Shown here piece after piece: positions 46,633-59,507 of a stretch of DNA of 64,000 nt. Both the position numbers and the translations under genes were made by a program. Source of the stretch: Cryptomeria japonica (taxonomy: Eukaryota > Streptophyta > Pinopsida > Cupressales > Cupressaceae); the NCBI RefSeq assembly GCF_030272615.1, contig NC_081406.1, forward strand, positions 462,302,072 to 462,366,071, read 5' to 3'. The notes under the pieces are model-generated. The model saw only the letters and a program-made list of their open reading frames with translations. It searched no databases and was not told the origin of the DNA. How positions within the stretch are numbered: position 1 is the stretch's first letter; every line of letters starts with the position of its first letter.

Positions 46633-47106
46633 GATCAAAACCAGAAAAATAGGGGGCAAAACAGAGGTCAAATTGGAAAATTTTGAAAAAAAATTCGGAA
46701 ACCTCCTTTCATCAGCCTTAACTTTGTCAAATCACAATACCAAAAAATAGAGTATCAAAAGCTATTTCCAAGCAAATTTCTATCAAACAAAAGTTGTCCA
46801 AATCTGAAACTGGTCACATGATAAATGTATCTATCCTATCAAAATCAGGAAACATCATCACAAGTGGCAAATAGGTCCTTTTTATCACATGGATTTTTAT
46901 CCCAAAACACACTTCTTTAAAACTCCAAGCTATCAAATCCAGTTTCCATATCAGGAAAGCTCTATTCCATATCATTTGATGCACTTTGTTGTGAGGGGGC
47001 ATCTAAACCTTCACTTTGATAAAGTAAAAATTAAGTTTCCAAAACAAGATAAACTGAATCCAAAACAACTCAAAAGGAAACCATTGATCGCTTGTGCATG
47101 ACTAAT
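46633..47106 (+). other. Leader of B before ORF1
   Basis: A-rich and mostly without support for coding. The open frame at 46889-47101 has no counterpart in A that I can find, though it could be the N-terminal end of ORF1 in another frame. Confidence 0.35.
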
Positions 47107-47442
47107 CCTCATATTCTAAGAAGAAAGAATATTTATCATAACACCAAGTTGAAGAAATAGCAACCAAGTTCTTCGAAACTTGCCAAAAGAAACAAATTTT
47201 TATACATCAATTGTCAACTCTTCAAATCTCATCGAATATTCCTTCGTCATGTGCAATTATATATTCAGAACAAATCAAACAAATTTGACAAGGAACCTTT
47301 GAAGAGTAGAGCATTCTGTCAAAAATCCATGTTCAGTCAACAAATAAATCATGGAGGAAAGATCAATCCAACATTCTTTCCTGACGAGTGCATCACTTAT
47401 AACTTCCCAAGGTTACCCCCACCAACCCCCGAATATTTCTAA
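47107..47442 (+). pseudogene. ORF1 upstream of gag, element B
   Basis: One frame with a stop near 47158 reads FLRHVQLYIQNKSNKFDKEP, then GGKINPTFFPDECITYNF and PPPTPEYF, matching ORF1 of A at 4243-4797 in content and order. It ends 60 bases before the gag ATG. No catalytic motif or membrane segment is visible. Its role in Ogre-type elements is unknown. Confidence 0.5.
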
Positions 47443-47503
47443 AATGCCTATTGTCACTCGCTCTCAATAAAACAAACAAAGAGAAACACCACTAGAATCA
47501 AGC

Positions 47504-49225
47504 ATGAATCAAAGATTATCTAATCCTTTTGAAGGTCTGCATCTAGAGGACACTGAAATTTTTGAAGAACTTCTTCAAGAATGTCAAGAAAGTGCTTCAT
47601 TTCAAAAACTTGTGGAAAGACTCATGGAAAATGACAACGAAAAATACCTACTCATGCTCACAAGCAAAGGAGTTAAACTTTTAGAGGACTTTGATACAGA
47701 CATTTTTCTAATAAGATCTCAACATTACGAATATCAAGAACGAAAATGAGAGGAAGAGACACGTGACCCTAAGCAGGATATTCCTAAACAAAATCTACAA
47801 GAACAAAATATACCTGAGCAAAACATCCTTGAGCAAAACATACCGTTCCATACCCCATTTCAGCCTAGAATTAATGCATGAGAAGAATCCTTCCCTCGGC
47901 AAAAAAATGTACCTTTGGTTGCTCTTACTCAACAAATGCAAATGTTACAAAGATAAATGTAAGACATGCAACAAGGTACAGTAGTATGGTACTCCTTAAA
48001 TGAAATTTGTCCTTATCCGTTTGACAGAAGATTGAACATGATACCTTTTCCTCCAAACTCAGATGTTCCCAAATTTGACAAGTATGATGGAAAAAGCGAT
48101 CCCCATGATCATGTTCGAGAATTCTACACAATGAGTCTTGAATTCACTCATGGTGATACTTATTTGATGAGGTTATTCCCAAGAAGCTTGGGAGGGAAAA
48201 CAATGGAATGGTTGTCCAAAATCACACCTCCTGTCAGATCATTCGATGAACTAGTCAAAAAATTCATAACTCAATATTCCTATAACATTCAACATGCTAT
48301 AACCATGTTAGACATCTGTAACACCAAACAGAAAAACAATGAAGCATTCATGGTTTTCCTTCAATGATGGCAGCGTATGGTTTCAAGATATCCCTGAGAT
48401 ATCCCTAAAAAGGAGAAAATGGAAATTTTCATCAACAACTTGAATGGTGAGATGAGTTACAAACTCAAACTCCAATGCATACCATCTTTTGCTAAATTGA
48501 TTGAAAATGGCATTCAAGTAGAAGAAGTATGTGTCAAGAAAGGAACACTAAAATTCTTCAATGAAGGAACAAGTTCATCGCATTACAATAACCAAAACAA
48601 CAACAATTTGGACAAATCCTGATTCTGGATTAGAAACAAAAACAATGGAAATGAAGGAGGCAATGAATCACATGATCCAAAATCTAAGTAGCTCGTGCTT
48701 TCATTATCAAGAAATCCTCAAGCTACAAAGAATCCCAAAGGTGCTAACCCAAACACTAACACTTACGCACCGAATACAAATCAAGGTCAACCCAACACCA
48801 ACAACACCAACCATGCCAACAATGCTCAAAACAATCACACAAATCAAGGGTGTAATAACAATTCATGAGGTAACACCAACAATTTTCAAAAATGTGTCTA
48901 CACACCATTGGGATAATCACTGGAGTTAGCATTTAGAGAACTCCTGGCAAACAAAATTATCTCTTTATCAACAATCAGCAACTATGAACCACAAAGCAAA
49001 CCACCTTGGTGGAATGACTCGCACTTTTGTGATTTTCATTGCAACAAAGGTCATCAAACAAATGATTGCATGAGACAGAAAAACATTGTTCAAGACATGA
49101 TTGATAGAGGTGATTTAATGATGGATGGTCTCAAGACAAATGGTGAACATGGAGCGTTATAAAATAACACCATCAATCATATATCAGTTGTAGACAATCA
49201 AGTAAGCATCATCACAATCAAAGAC
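47504..49225 (+). pseudogene. gag, element B
   Basis: The ATG at 47504 is followed by an acidic helical N-terminal part (FEELLQECQESASFQKLVER), a repeat of the form (L/P)EQN(I/L) near 47790-47860, and the gag core at 47990-48480 (EICPYPFDR, DPHDHVREFY, RLFPRSLGGKTMEWL, FITQYSYNIQHAITM, ICNTKQK, MEIFINNLNGEM). An Asn/Thr-rich linker leads to the knuckle FCDFHCNKGHQTNDC at 49018-49070, with the tail IVQDMIDRGDL. Most of it is in one frame. Stops include a TGA at 48366-48368, where A reads Arg (LQRWRQM). The order matches A. Confidence 0.8.
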
Positions 49226-51157
49226 ATGTGTGAACATGAATCCCTCAATGTAACAATCAGAGCTCAAAAATATGTCTTGAAGGGACATATGCCAACAACA
49301 AACACCGTACCCAAAATTCAATATGACCTAGTCAGTCAATTGCGCAAAACTCCTGCTCAAATATCTATACTGGAGTTGCTGAAACTTTCACCAAAACACA
49401 AAGATATATTAGAACAAGTGTTACTTGAAACAAATGTACCTCAAGATCTAGATGCTAACAAATTCCAAGCCATGGTGGCTCATATGACAGGAACTCATAA
49501 CCTCACTTTTTCTAAGCATGATAATATCTCATTGAGCCATCCACATAATACTCCTCTCCATATTGAAGTCATATTCTATAAACATCGCGTTAAAAGAGTA
49601 TTAATAGATGGAGTAGCTGGACTTAATATTTGTACCTTAAATCTTATCCGTACATTAGGCTTTTCTGAAGAGTCTATTGATCCATGCAAGAAGATCACTA
49701 TAAAGGCATATGATGATGAGGAAAGATCATCTAAAGGAACCGTGATGTTACCTATTTAGGTAGGACTGATACAAAAGGATACTATGTGCCAGGTGTTAGA
49801 CATAGATCTCACATACAATATCTTATTAGGTCAACCCTGGATACATGAAATGCAAGCAGTGCCTTCTACATATCACCAGTGTGTCAAATTTCCCTATAAT
49901 GGCTAGGAGGTTTCTATATCAGTTGATCATAATCCATTTCAGCATTGTAATGTTATGGGGGCAACCCAAGACAGCTTGGTTCCACATAATAGAGAGAAAC
50001 AAAATTTATCAGCACAAGATCTTCAACAAGAAAAGTCTAAATCATTACCTAGAGATTTCAAGCAGAAAATGAAGATCAAAGAACAAGGCATGGGAGAATA
50101 CTCTTTGGAACCCATGTGTTTGGCCAACTTACCAACATTACCTAGATATCATGGATTACCTACCACATCAACACATCAAGCAACTCATCCCATCACCAAG
50201 TTTAATGGCATATTCATTCAACTCAGCACTCTAGCACATGAATTCGAGGAAAAGGATATCCTTAGTTGGCTATACAAAGATGAGGAAGAAGACTGATCAG
50301 CTACTATGGAAGTAGCTATACCCACACACCTATATGGAAAAAGCTACTTAATCATGCATCAAATGGGATACAATGGCAAAGGACCTATTGGTAAGCATCA
50401 TGAAGGTGTCACAGAACCATTGGATCCTCCTTCACAATTCAGTAAAGACAAGAAGGGATTGGGCTTTGAACTCACTCTACTACCAAAGAAGGTACCACAC
50501 AAATATCAAAAACCTCAATGGAAAGAAAAGAAGAAGTACAAAGAAGACTCCTGGTAGGAGGCACTATTTGAGTCAGTAGAGACAATACGTAAAGAACGTG
50601 AACATCAAGAATGAGAACAATGTCAAAAGAAGCCTATCAACCAAAAGAAGGAAGCATCTACTATAGAAGCACATCATATTCAAGAACCAACATCCAACAA
50701 AGAAGACTTCCCTCCATAATAAATCATTCCTCCTTGAGGAGAGACAGTATATGAACAAATGCAAAGAGTGGAAGTAAGATTTGACACAGAATCAAAGAAA
50801 ACTATCAAACTTGTCTCAATGATCAAAGACCTGTTCTCACCCTACAACATACCAGTTCACAACACTGCTAGAATCTAGGATATTACCTCTGAGACTGATT
50901 CTAATGAATATGAATGGGGTAGTTGTTCTAATATTATTGCAGATATTTGTACAAATGACAGTAATACACCCATCTCTCAAGAAGAACGTGGCACAAAATC
51001 TAGACCACTTGAATTTGGTCCACAAAATATCTATGACGCCAAGGAAAATGAGCAACAACATTATGCGCAAGTCTATACAGAAGATGATACCATCAAAGAC
51101 CTCAAGGAAATCCTTAACTTCTTTAATACCCTGGCCAATCACAATGATACTTCGATC
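49226..51157 (+). pseudogene. Protease and G-patch-like motif, element B
   Basis: The protease core lies at 49560-49860: VKRVLIDGVAGLNICTLN with the Asp that A has lost, then KKITIKAYDDEERSSKGTV and [20 protein letters not shown]. At about 50330-50470 comes LIMHQMGYNGKGPIGKHHEG, then VTEPL and KKGLGFE, which fits the G-patch pattern (a Met-Gly-aromatic start, GxG, EP(L/I) and a final GLG). A Lys-rich linker follows. The whole stretch stays in one frame apart from stops at 49757-49759, 50294-50296 and later ones. In retroviruses such as the Mason-Pfizer group a G-patch also follows the protease. Confidence 0.7.
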
Positions 51158-54100
51158 TTGACACTCATAGTAGTAGAACTTGATCCGCCAAACGATTCCT
51201 TACCACTTGTCTTTCCTGACCTCATAAACTGGGACAAACCTGAAACTCATGATATACCAATTTTCCCAAATGACAAATCCATTATCCATTACTTATGTAC
51301 CATTAACCTGAAAACATACTCTACCAGTGAACAAAGTAACAATGTCTGCAATCAGGAGAGTACCAAGTCTCTCAGTCCCAAAAATGAGCAAACTAAAAGA
51401 TCTACTATTGAAAACCAGTCAATGGCAGCAATAGATCACACAAAAGTCAAAATAAAGGACACATCTGAGGGTGAAAACCTTTTTAAGGCACCTAAGGATG
51501 GGAGACTTGACACTCTTCCTGAAAATTATCATGAGCAATCACCCATATTGATTGAGCCCACTCAATCAATCAACATTAGTACTACAGAAGCAGCCAAAAC
51601 TATACACCTTGCAGAATCTCTGATGAAAGCAGAAAGATCAGAATTTATCAATTGTTTTAAAGAAAAGCAAATCAACTTTGCTTGGTCATATGCAAATATG
51701 CCCGAGATTGATCCACAATTAATCATGCACCACTTGTCCATTGCTCCAAGAGCTAACCCAGTCAAGCAAAAACTATGAAAAATGAATCCACATGTGGCAC
51801 TCATGGTCAAAGCTGAACACAAGAAACTATTAGACGTCGGATTTATTCGACCCATTGACTATGCTGAATGGATTTCCAACATTCTACTAGTATCAAAACC
51901 AGATGGCAGCATCAGAATCTGCACTGATTTCAGAGATGTCAACAAAGCCTATCCAAAGGATGACTTTCCTTTACCCAGTATTGACATAATTGTAGACCTC
52001 ACAGCAGGCCATGCAATGCTATCACTAATGGATGGTTTTTCAGGCTATAATAAAATCAAGATAGCCCTAGAAGATCAAGATAGAACAATGTTTACCAATC
52101 CTTGGGGAATGTACTATTGGAATGTCATGCCTTTTAGCTTAAAGAATGCAGGAGCAACTTATCAATGAGCAATGACAACAATCTTTCATCACATGATGCA
52201 TACCTTCATGGAAGACTTTGTAGATGATTTACTAGCTAAATCCTTCACTAGAGAATATTTTTGATAGATTGGAAAAATTCCAAGTCAGGCTCAACCCTAA
52301 GAAGTGTGTCTTCAGGGTTACATCAGGAAAACTACTAGGCTACATAGTTTCAGCAAAAAGAATTTAAGTGGATCCAGCAAAGGTACAAGCCATTATGGAG
52401 ATGCCACTAGCAAAGAACATCAGCCAGCTCAGATCTCTACAAGGATGACTCCAATCAATCAAGTGATTCATCACTCAACTAGCAGATAAAAGTCTCCCAT
52501 TTAATCATTTGCTACATAAAAAATGTACCATTCAGATGGGAAGCCAAATGTGAAGAATCTTTCTATCAAATCAAATAGGATCTAATGAACCCACCAGTTC
52601 TAGTACCACCAATAGTAGGAAAGCCACTCATTCTATACATTTCAACAATAGATATATCACTGGGGGCATTGTTAGCACAAGAAGATCAACAAGGCAAGGA
52701 ACAAGCTATATACTACATCAGCAAGACATTGAATGAATATGAATTAAACTATACATTCATTGAGAAGGCTTGTCTAACAATAGTATTTACCTCTCAAAAA
52801 TTTCGACATTACATGATAGCGCACACAATTAAGCTAGTTGCAAAAATTGATCCTCTCAAATATTTACTCAGTAAAGCAGCTCTTATAGGCAGATTGGCTA
52901 AGTGGATCGTGATCCTTAGTGAATTTGATATCTACTACACAGAACGAAGAGCTATCAAAGGACAAGCAATCACAGATCAACTGGCTGAAGCACCACTACC
53001 TAGAAAACAATCTATGGAGATCAAATTTCTAGACAAAGATGTTCTTACTATCTCCCCCAAACAATGGACCTTATATTTTGATGGATCCTACACACAACAT
53101 GGCTCAGGTGTTGGCATTCTGTTTATCACTCCTGAAGGACACACTATACCAAGATCATATAGGTTTATGTTTCCATGCACCAACAACATTGTTGAATATG
53201 AGGCATTGGTTATAGGCATCAAAATGGCCATAGAATGGAAGATCACCAAATTAAAAGTCTACGGAGATTCACAACTCGTCATCAATCAAATCAACAATGA
53301 CTATCAGACAAAGGATGACAAGTTGCTACCCTACAAACGAATGGTGGATTATTTCAAGCAATATTTTGTATACATCACCTTCAAACAAATACCAAGGTTG
53401 GACAACAAAGCAGCTGATGCCATGGCTACTATCGCTTTAGTAGTGCAAATTCCAGAGCAACAGAATCGTTACGAGTTTCTGGTAGAGCAACTGTTCTCCC
53501 CTACCTATGACCATTCAGAATCCCATGTTATCTATGCCTTGACTGGTTCTGACTCTCCATTATATGGACCCATCTACAACTATCTTAAGAAAAATATCTT
53601 ACCCATTGACTTATCCCAGAACCAGAAGCGCAACTTTATCTGAAAAGCCGCCCGTTATACTCATACTGTTGATACTTTGTACCATCGAGGTCTAGATGGT
53701 ACTCTTCTTCATTGTCTTGATCATAATGAATCTGACTCCGCTTTACACGAGCTTCATGAAGGGATCTATGGAACACATTCAAGTGGTACTACTCTTGCTA
53801 AAAAGCTTCTAAGAATGAGATATTATTGGCCAACAATGGAAAAAGACTCTTATAACTTTGCAAAAAAGTGTCCTAAATGCCAAATCCATGGCAATCTTAT
53901 ACATGCACCAACACAGGAACTGCAACCATTCACAACATCCTGGACCTTTGATCAGTGGGGACTAGACTTGGTCGACAAAATTCATCCTTCATCTTCAAAT
54001 GGACACAAGTTCATTATAACTGCAATGGAATACTTTACAAAATGGATAGAAGCAGTCCCCATGACCACAGTGACTAGGAAACAAATTGCCTCTTTTATCC

Positions 54101-54814
54101 TTAATTATCTGATCTGCATATATGGTATTCTGAGTTACATCATCACAGATAATGGATGGCCTTTTAAGAACCAAAATGTCAAGAACTATGTGAAAAATTC
54201 AAAATACAACATCGTTTCTCTACACCTTACTATCCACATGGGAATGGTCAGGCATAAGCATCCAACAAAACAATATTGAAAATCCTAAAGAAAACAGTGA
54301 ATGATGCAGGCAAAGATTGGCATATACAACTAAATCCAGCACTTTGGGCCTACAAAACTAGCATCTACACACCTACCAGAGCTACACCATATTCATTAGT
54401 ATTTGGATTAGAAGCTATTTACCTCTGGAGGTAGAGATTCCATCTCTCAGAGTCTCTTTGAAAGGCTTAAACCCAGATGAAGAGTATTGAGTTAACCGAC
54501 TACAAGAGCTCAAGCTTCTAGATGAAAGACGTCAACATGCTTACACTCATCTCGAAGCATATCAGCAACGTATGTGCAGGAGCTACAACCACAAGGTCAT
54601 TCCCAGAATTTTTAAAGTTGGTGACCTAGTACTCAAGGAAAATCCTAAAAATCAACAAGATCGGGAAAAGAAATGGAAATTTGAACCTAATTGGTTAGGT
54701 CCCTATGTCATCATATCAGCCTATGGATTAGGTGCCTATCAGCTAACAACTTCAGAAGGAGATGTGCTCAATGAACTAACTAACAACATTCATCTGAAGA
54801 AATACTACACTTGA
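51158..54814 (+). pseudogene. RT, RNase H, archaeal-type RNase H and integrase, element B
   Basis: Lead-in: FAWSYANMPEIDPQLIMHHL. RT is at 51830-52360 with FRDVNKAYPKDDFPLPSIDI, SLMDGFSGYNKI, MPFSLKNAGATYQ and the catalytic box as FVDDLL. A deletion of about 20 bases after the box (near 52250), relative to A, shifts the frame. RNase H is at 52585-53000. The archaeal-type RNase H is at 53056-53440 with its acidic residues in FDGS, EYEAL, GDSQ and AADAM. Integrase: HEGIYGTHSS and CPKCQ, core GLDLVDKIHPSS and ITDNGWPF; the catalytic Glu codon is a TAA at 54255-54257, where A reads GQAEASNK. The C-terminal part ends LGPYVIISAYGLGAYQL and stops at 54814. No chromodomain is visible. Confidence 0.88.
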
Positions 54815-56139
54815 GTAATCTAATGCATAGAAAAGTAAAAAAAAATCAAACAAAAAATCAAGAAAAAGGTAAATAAAAAGGTACAATAAAAGCAATTGGT
54901 GAAAACCTGGCAGCATGCGCTATTGTGAGAGGATAGATCCTCTATCTATATCCATACCATTATCTCCACTATAAAGCACTATTAGCCATCGCCCGACATT
55001 TTTTGCACAATATCCATCTAGGCCATACTTAGCGTAGTCACTATCCTGGTTTATCCGCATATCCTTTCACTGAATCTCACCATGGTTTGGTAATCACTGT
55101 ACATATCTACACTAAGAAGTACACTTGACTATGAGTAGTAATCAAAGCTTGCAACACGTTCAAAACATCAAAACTTGCTACAAACTCAGAACTTCATATC
55201 CAACAAAACAACACTCGTACAATAGTAAAGCAAAACATTGATCGCTTAACAAGATTCACAAAATATGATGGATGATTTTCTGAAATATCAAATGTTGCAT
55301 CTTGCATAAAGTTTTGACTATTTTTGCACTTTAACTTTTTGAATTGTTGGATCCTCTAAATTTTCTCCACAATGCTTCATAGCTAGAGAACGTCATAGGG
55401 ACTCGAATATTTTCTTAGTTTTCTGTCTGTGAGGTGATCATCTATCCTGTGTAAATACTTGTCTCAAGACATGATTCACAGCATATCACTGAAGACATGA
55501 TTCCACTTTATGCATACAAATGATTTACTCTTGTCTGTTTATACGCAATCCACACTTAGGTCATCCTGGTTCAATTATACCTTGATGCTTGTGCTATCTT
55601 GCAAAATCAAAAATCATGTAAATTTTTCTCAAGTCATTATGGTTCAATTATACCATTATGCTTGTATAAATTTTCAACATATCCCACAACAAATCAATGC
55701 TCAATGATGATACATAAAAACAAAGCAAACAACATGTGGCTATACAGGGATGACAAATATAGAATGAGGATGCTCAAAAACAATTAGCTGCATATAATTT
55801 TACAATTAGTTGCATATCATTTTATAATTAGTTTCATATCATTTTCAAGATACATCTCATAGCATATCATATCATACATCTCATTTTCAAGATACATGTC
55901 ACAACATCATGCATTATCACATCATATTCATTAAATATCACATCACATACATCTATCTAAGCATTGCATCATCATAGAATAAACTAAAGCATATAGAAAG
56001 CATCATCCATAATACATCACATGAAGATAAAAGAAAATGGTGTCATATATATATCTTGACAAATGATCAATATACAAAAATATGTCATATATGTGCCAAG
56101 TACAATACAATGATCAAAATACGATGGAGACAATGCCTC
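54815..56139 (+). other. Noncoding region between pol and the antisense ORF, element B
   Basis: Nothing coding is recognised. GGTGAAAACCTGGCAGC near 54898 matches the same spot in A, and 55790-56120 is CATCATATCAT-rich as in A. Confidence 0.5.
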
Positions 56140-58022
56140 TCACGTATGACTATCTCTTGAGGGAGACAGTCTCGCTGAAGATATCCCAGCACCTAGATCT
56201 CTAGGTGGATCTTGTCTAGGAGGCCATGTCATGCCTCTGCTCTCCATCCTTGACCCAGTCTCTTGAGATCAACTAGATCTTGACTATGTAAAACTCTGCA
56301 CTCAGTGCTCCCTGGACATCGCATCCTCATAATGTCTCTTGTAATACTCTACCTCCTTGGCTCTCAAAGCTAGCTTTCTCAAGGTGTCTCTCATTGGGCC
56401 ACCTGTTGCCGCTCTCTCCAAAGCCTTTGCTCGAGCCTCGGCTCGACCCAACCGCTCTAAAGCCGTATCCCGCTCTGTGGTCAGTTATGTCATCTGACGT
56501 TGATGCGCCAGCATCTGTGTCTGCAAATGCTACATTAACAACTCCAGCGATCTAATCTGTGCCTCTAACTATCCTCGATGTTGGTGGAGGTAAAACATCT
56601 AACCTCCTCCTCTGGGCTGGTTTTCTGAAATCATCATACCCTCCCACCATCGCTAACACCTCGCCAAGCCACTCCTCCTCTCCAACTCTGATAGCCAAAC
56701 CTCCTCTCCCCCTATCCATCACCACCTGCCACCCTACTCTCTCACCTTGTATCCCTCTGGCACCACCATCTCCACCTCTCTCTCCTCTCCTCCCTTGATC
56801 AAGTCTCCCTCAATCCAATCTCCTCCTCTCCCCTCACCACCCTCAGCCACCTCCTCTACCATCAAAAGCTAGAATCATCTCAATTGGATCAGATATCCTA
56901 GCCACTGCCCATGCTGCGAAGAGTGTTGAAAACTCATCAGTCATCCCTGCATCCATGATCTCAGGGGCATAATCCCAAATCTGGTTGGCTGCATGAAAGA
57001 ACTCCTCCACTACCACCCCGCTATCAATTGTCGGTCCCGAATCTGAAATATCTTGCCTTCGTCGAGCATAAAAACATGCTCCTTGTGGCATCCCCTACTG
57101 TCGACCATACTACCGCAACACCCGGCTATGTAGAAACCTCTGAATCACAAAGGACATCTACCCTATCAAATATCTGGTCATGAAGACATAGGGCATCTCC
57201 ATCCTATCCTCAACCCATACCTCACAACCTGTATATGGTCACTAGATGGCTGTTTCAATATCATCCAGCACTCTCCTCTAATGTTCTAGTTTGTCCAGCT
57301 TACATTGGACAACTATCCCTTTGGACCCATATGCATACGTGCATCCAACAAACCTATCTCTATCTGCCAATGGCCTAGCTACGGGGATATGCTCCCAAGC
57401 CCATACTTGTAGCAGTGTCACTCCAGCTGATAGACTGATGTAACCTAAATACACTACCTCATACAAATCCCTATATAAGTGGGCCAGCATAGCCAACCCC
57501 CATGCAAATCGATGACCGTGCATTACCATATCCTCTAGCACCAATCCCCATCCCACTGACAGTCCCTTTGACTTATAGTTGGGACATAAGAAACCACCTA
57601 TAAAACCTACCAGAACTGATGGTAGAGGCGCATAATCCAAATCCAAAAACTCTTGCCAAGGGATCTCATACCCACAAATAGTGTCATCCTGAAGAAATTC
57701 GGCAGAGTGCCTTAGTCCCACCCTCCTCCATCTGCTCATAGGGTAGGAATGCACCTACTACAGGAGTCCGCAGAATCCGGTAGCAATCCTTAGGCGTCAC
57801 TATAATCTCGCCTATTGCCAAATGAAAGGTGTTCATATTGCTATGCCACCTCTCTACCAATGCTGTCAATAAACCTTGGTTTATGATAAACTGAGCCATA
57901 TCTAACAAAGAGGTCAAACCAAACGTCTCAATAATGTCTCTGTCAGCCTATGTCAATCACGGTATCAAGGACCATGGTCTCAGAAATCGCTCACACGACT
58001 GTACCACTCCAAGACGCTCCTG
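56140..58022 (-). pseudogene. Antisense Plant Mobile Domain ORF, element B
   Basis: Read on the minus strand, the PMD is clear: GLLTALVERWHSNMNTFHLA, GEIIVTPKDCYRILRTPVVG, then after a frame break WQEFLDLDYAPLPSVLVGFI, FAWGLAMLAHLYRDLYEVVY and LLQVWAWEHIPVARPL (about 57930-57370). A Gly/Arg-rich stretch (about 56870-56690) and a coiled coil near 56470-56300 follow, as in A. The end at 56140 is a TGA. A TTTTTGACAG at the left limit of the minus-strand frame could be a splice acceptor, so the transcript may have a leader intron. PMD families are known as plant silencing or developmental factors and as passengers of mobile DNA. The ORF faces pol, so the two transcription units converge. Confidence 0.8.
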
Positions 58023-58089
58023 TCAAAAAGAAACGAAAGTCCCATATTAGTTCCCTCATCAACACATGGATATCAAAATCAAATTCATC

Positions 58090-58330
58090 TCAAAACCTTG
58101 AAAACTTTGAACAAATCTAACTCAAGTTCCACATCATATCAATCCATCAGGAAAATATCAACTTGTAAACACAACTCAAGTTTCACATTCATATCAACTT
58201 GTAACACAACTCAAGTTCCACAATCCATATCATCTTGTAACACAACTCAAGCTCCACAATTCATATCAAACACATTCATATCAAAAACTTGAAAACTTTG
58301 AACAAATTTAAATCAAGTTCCACATCATAT
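58090..58330 (-). repeat. Tandem repeat of about 37 bases upstream of the antisense ORF
   Basis: Plus-strand landmark CTTGTAACACAACTCAAG recurs near 58162, 58198 and 58234, with a longer repeat (CTTGAAAACTTTGAACAAAT) at 58097 and 58288. It lies in the leader of the antisense unit. Confidence 0.65.
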
Positions 58331-58529
58331 CCAGATCACATCAAATCTATATCAACTTGAAATATCGCAAATCAAATCAAGTTATCTCAAAACTCATATT
58401 AGACACACTTATCACACCAATGGTAGTAGACACGCAGACTAGCAAAACACACTTATCCCAGCACAACTGGCATCACCCTACCCATTTTCTTCATTCCTAG
58501 ATCCCACTATACCAAAATTTTTCCCATAT

Positions 58530-58960
58530 GCACTAAAACATCTTGTCTAAGCACTAAGCTGCTTCTCATGCGCTAACCTGTTTTCTCTACGCACTACCCA
58601 ATAAACCTTATGCGCTAGGAGAAACCTACATGCTCCCCTTTTCTTCCAAAGCACTACCTAACCTACCCTATGCACTATTCTATCTTCTCTTCGCACTACA
58701 CACCTAACCCTATGCACTAGGTCACACCTATGCACTATCTAGACCTTCCCATGTGACCGCCTAGCAAACTTATGACCTGGATATTTTCTATGCGCTACCA
58801 TGTGCCCCTTATGCGCTAACCTAATCCTATGTGCTACCCTAACCTAACGATGTGCTAGCCTAAACTTTTTGGATGTTATCCTCTATTGTTAAAACCTACG
58901 TGCTATGAAATTTTTCATATGCGCTACCCTTTCAATCCGACGTGCTAAAACGTAAAAAAT
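58530..58960 (-). repeat. Antisense-side array of the TAGCGCAT motif
   Basis: About seventeen copies read ATGCGCTA, ATGCACTA or ACGTGCTA on the plus strand, which is TAGCGCAT on the minus strand. The orientation relative to the antisense ORF matches that of 44569-44825 relative to gag. Confidence 0.75.
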
Positions 58961-59184
58961 CCACATAAAAAATTCAAAAAATGACCAAAACCGACAAAAT
59001 CAAAAATCAAATAGGGGTCAAAAAGGTTGACTTATTGGTGGTCCATACACGGTAGGCCTCTGATACCTCCTAACGTGCTCGAATCGATGAGAAGAATACA
59101 TAACTGGCATTTTGACTTCTCTCGAAGTGTCACTTTCTCCAAAGTCAACAAGCACAAATGAGACAAAAGAAATCACTTTTTCCC

Positions 59185-59192
59185 TTTATATA
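59185..59192 (-). promoter_or_regulatory. Candidate antisense TATA box (TATATAAA), element B
   Basis: The minus strand reads ACCCTATATAAAGGGAAAAA. It lies 225 bases upstream of the antisense array and about 1.15 kb upstream of the PMD ORF. Element A has a similar but weaker sequence at the same place (19546-19553). Confidence 0.5.
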
Positions 59193-59492
59193 GGGTAAAT
59201 CAAAATTAAGGTTACATGGAGGAACGCAAAAATCACTCGTGGTGTCTCATGCCAACCTACCCAACATCATTATCAGGAGATGAATCAATTTTTGCATTCA
59301 ACATAGACCAAAATTTACAATGCTATCAAAATTATCCAACTCAAATCAATTTTTCAAAATTTTTGATTCATCTCTCGAGCGGATATTATCAACATTGTTT
59401 ATCAAATATGGGGCACGACATTAAAATTGATCACAAACAAATCATAACGACACATTATTTTCTTTGAATCAACATGTGCACACACGTCACTT

Positions 59493-59507
59493 CAAAGAAG
59501 GGTAAAA
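59493..59507 (+). other. Polypurine tract, element B
   Basis: CAAAGAAGGGTAAAA abuts the 3' LTR start (TGTAGATG at 59508). Confidence 0.65.

Noticed and set aside
59216-59467. Plus-strand frame between the antisense TATA site and the 3' LTR of B
   Set aside because: Element A has no counterpart in the same place and no motif is visible.
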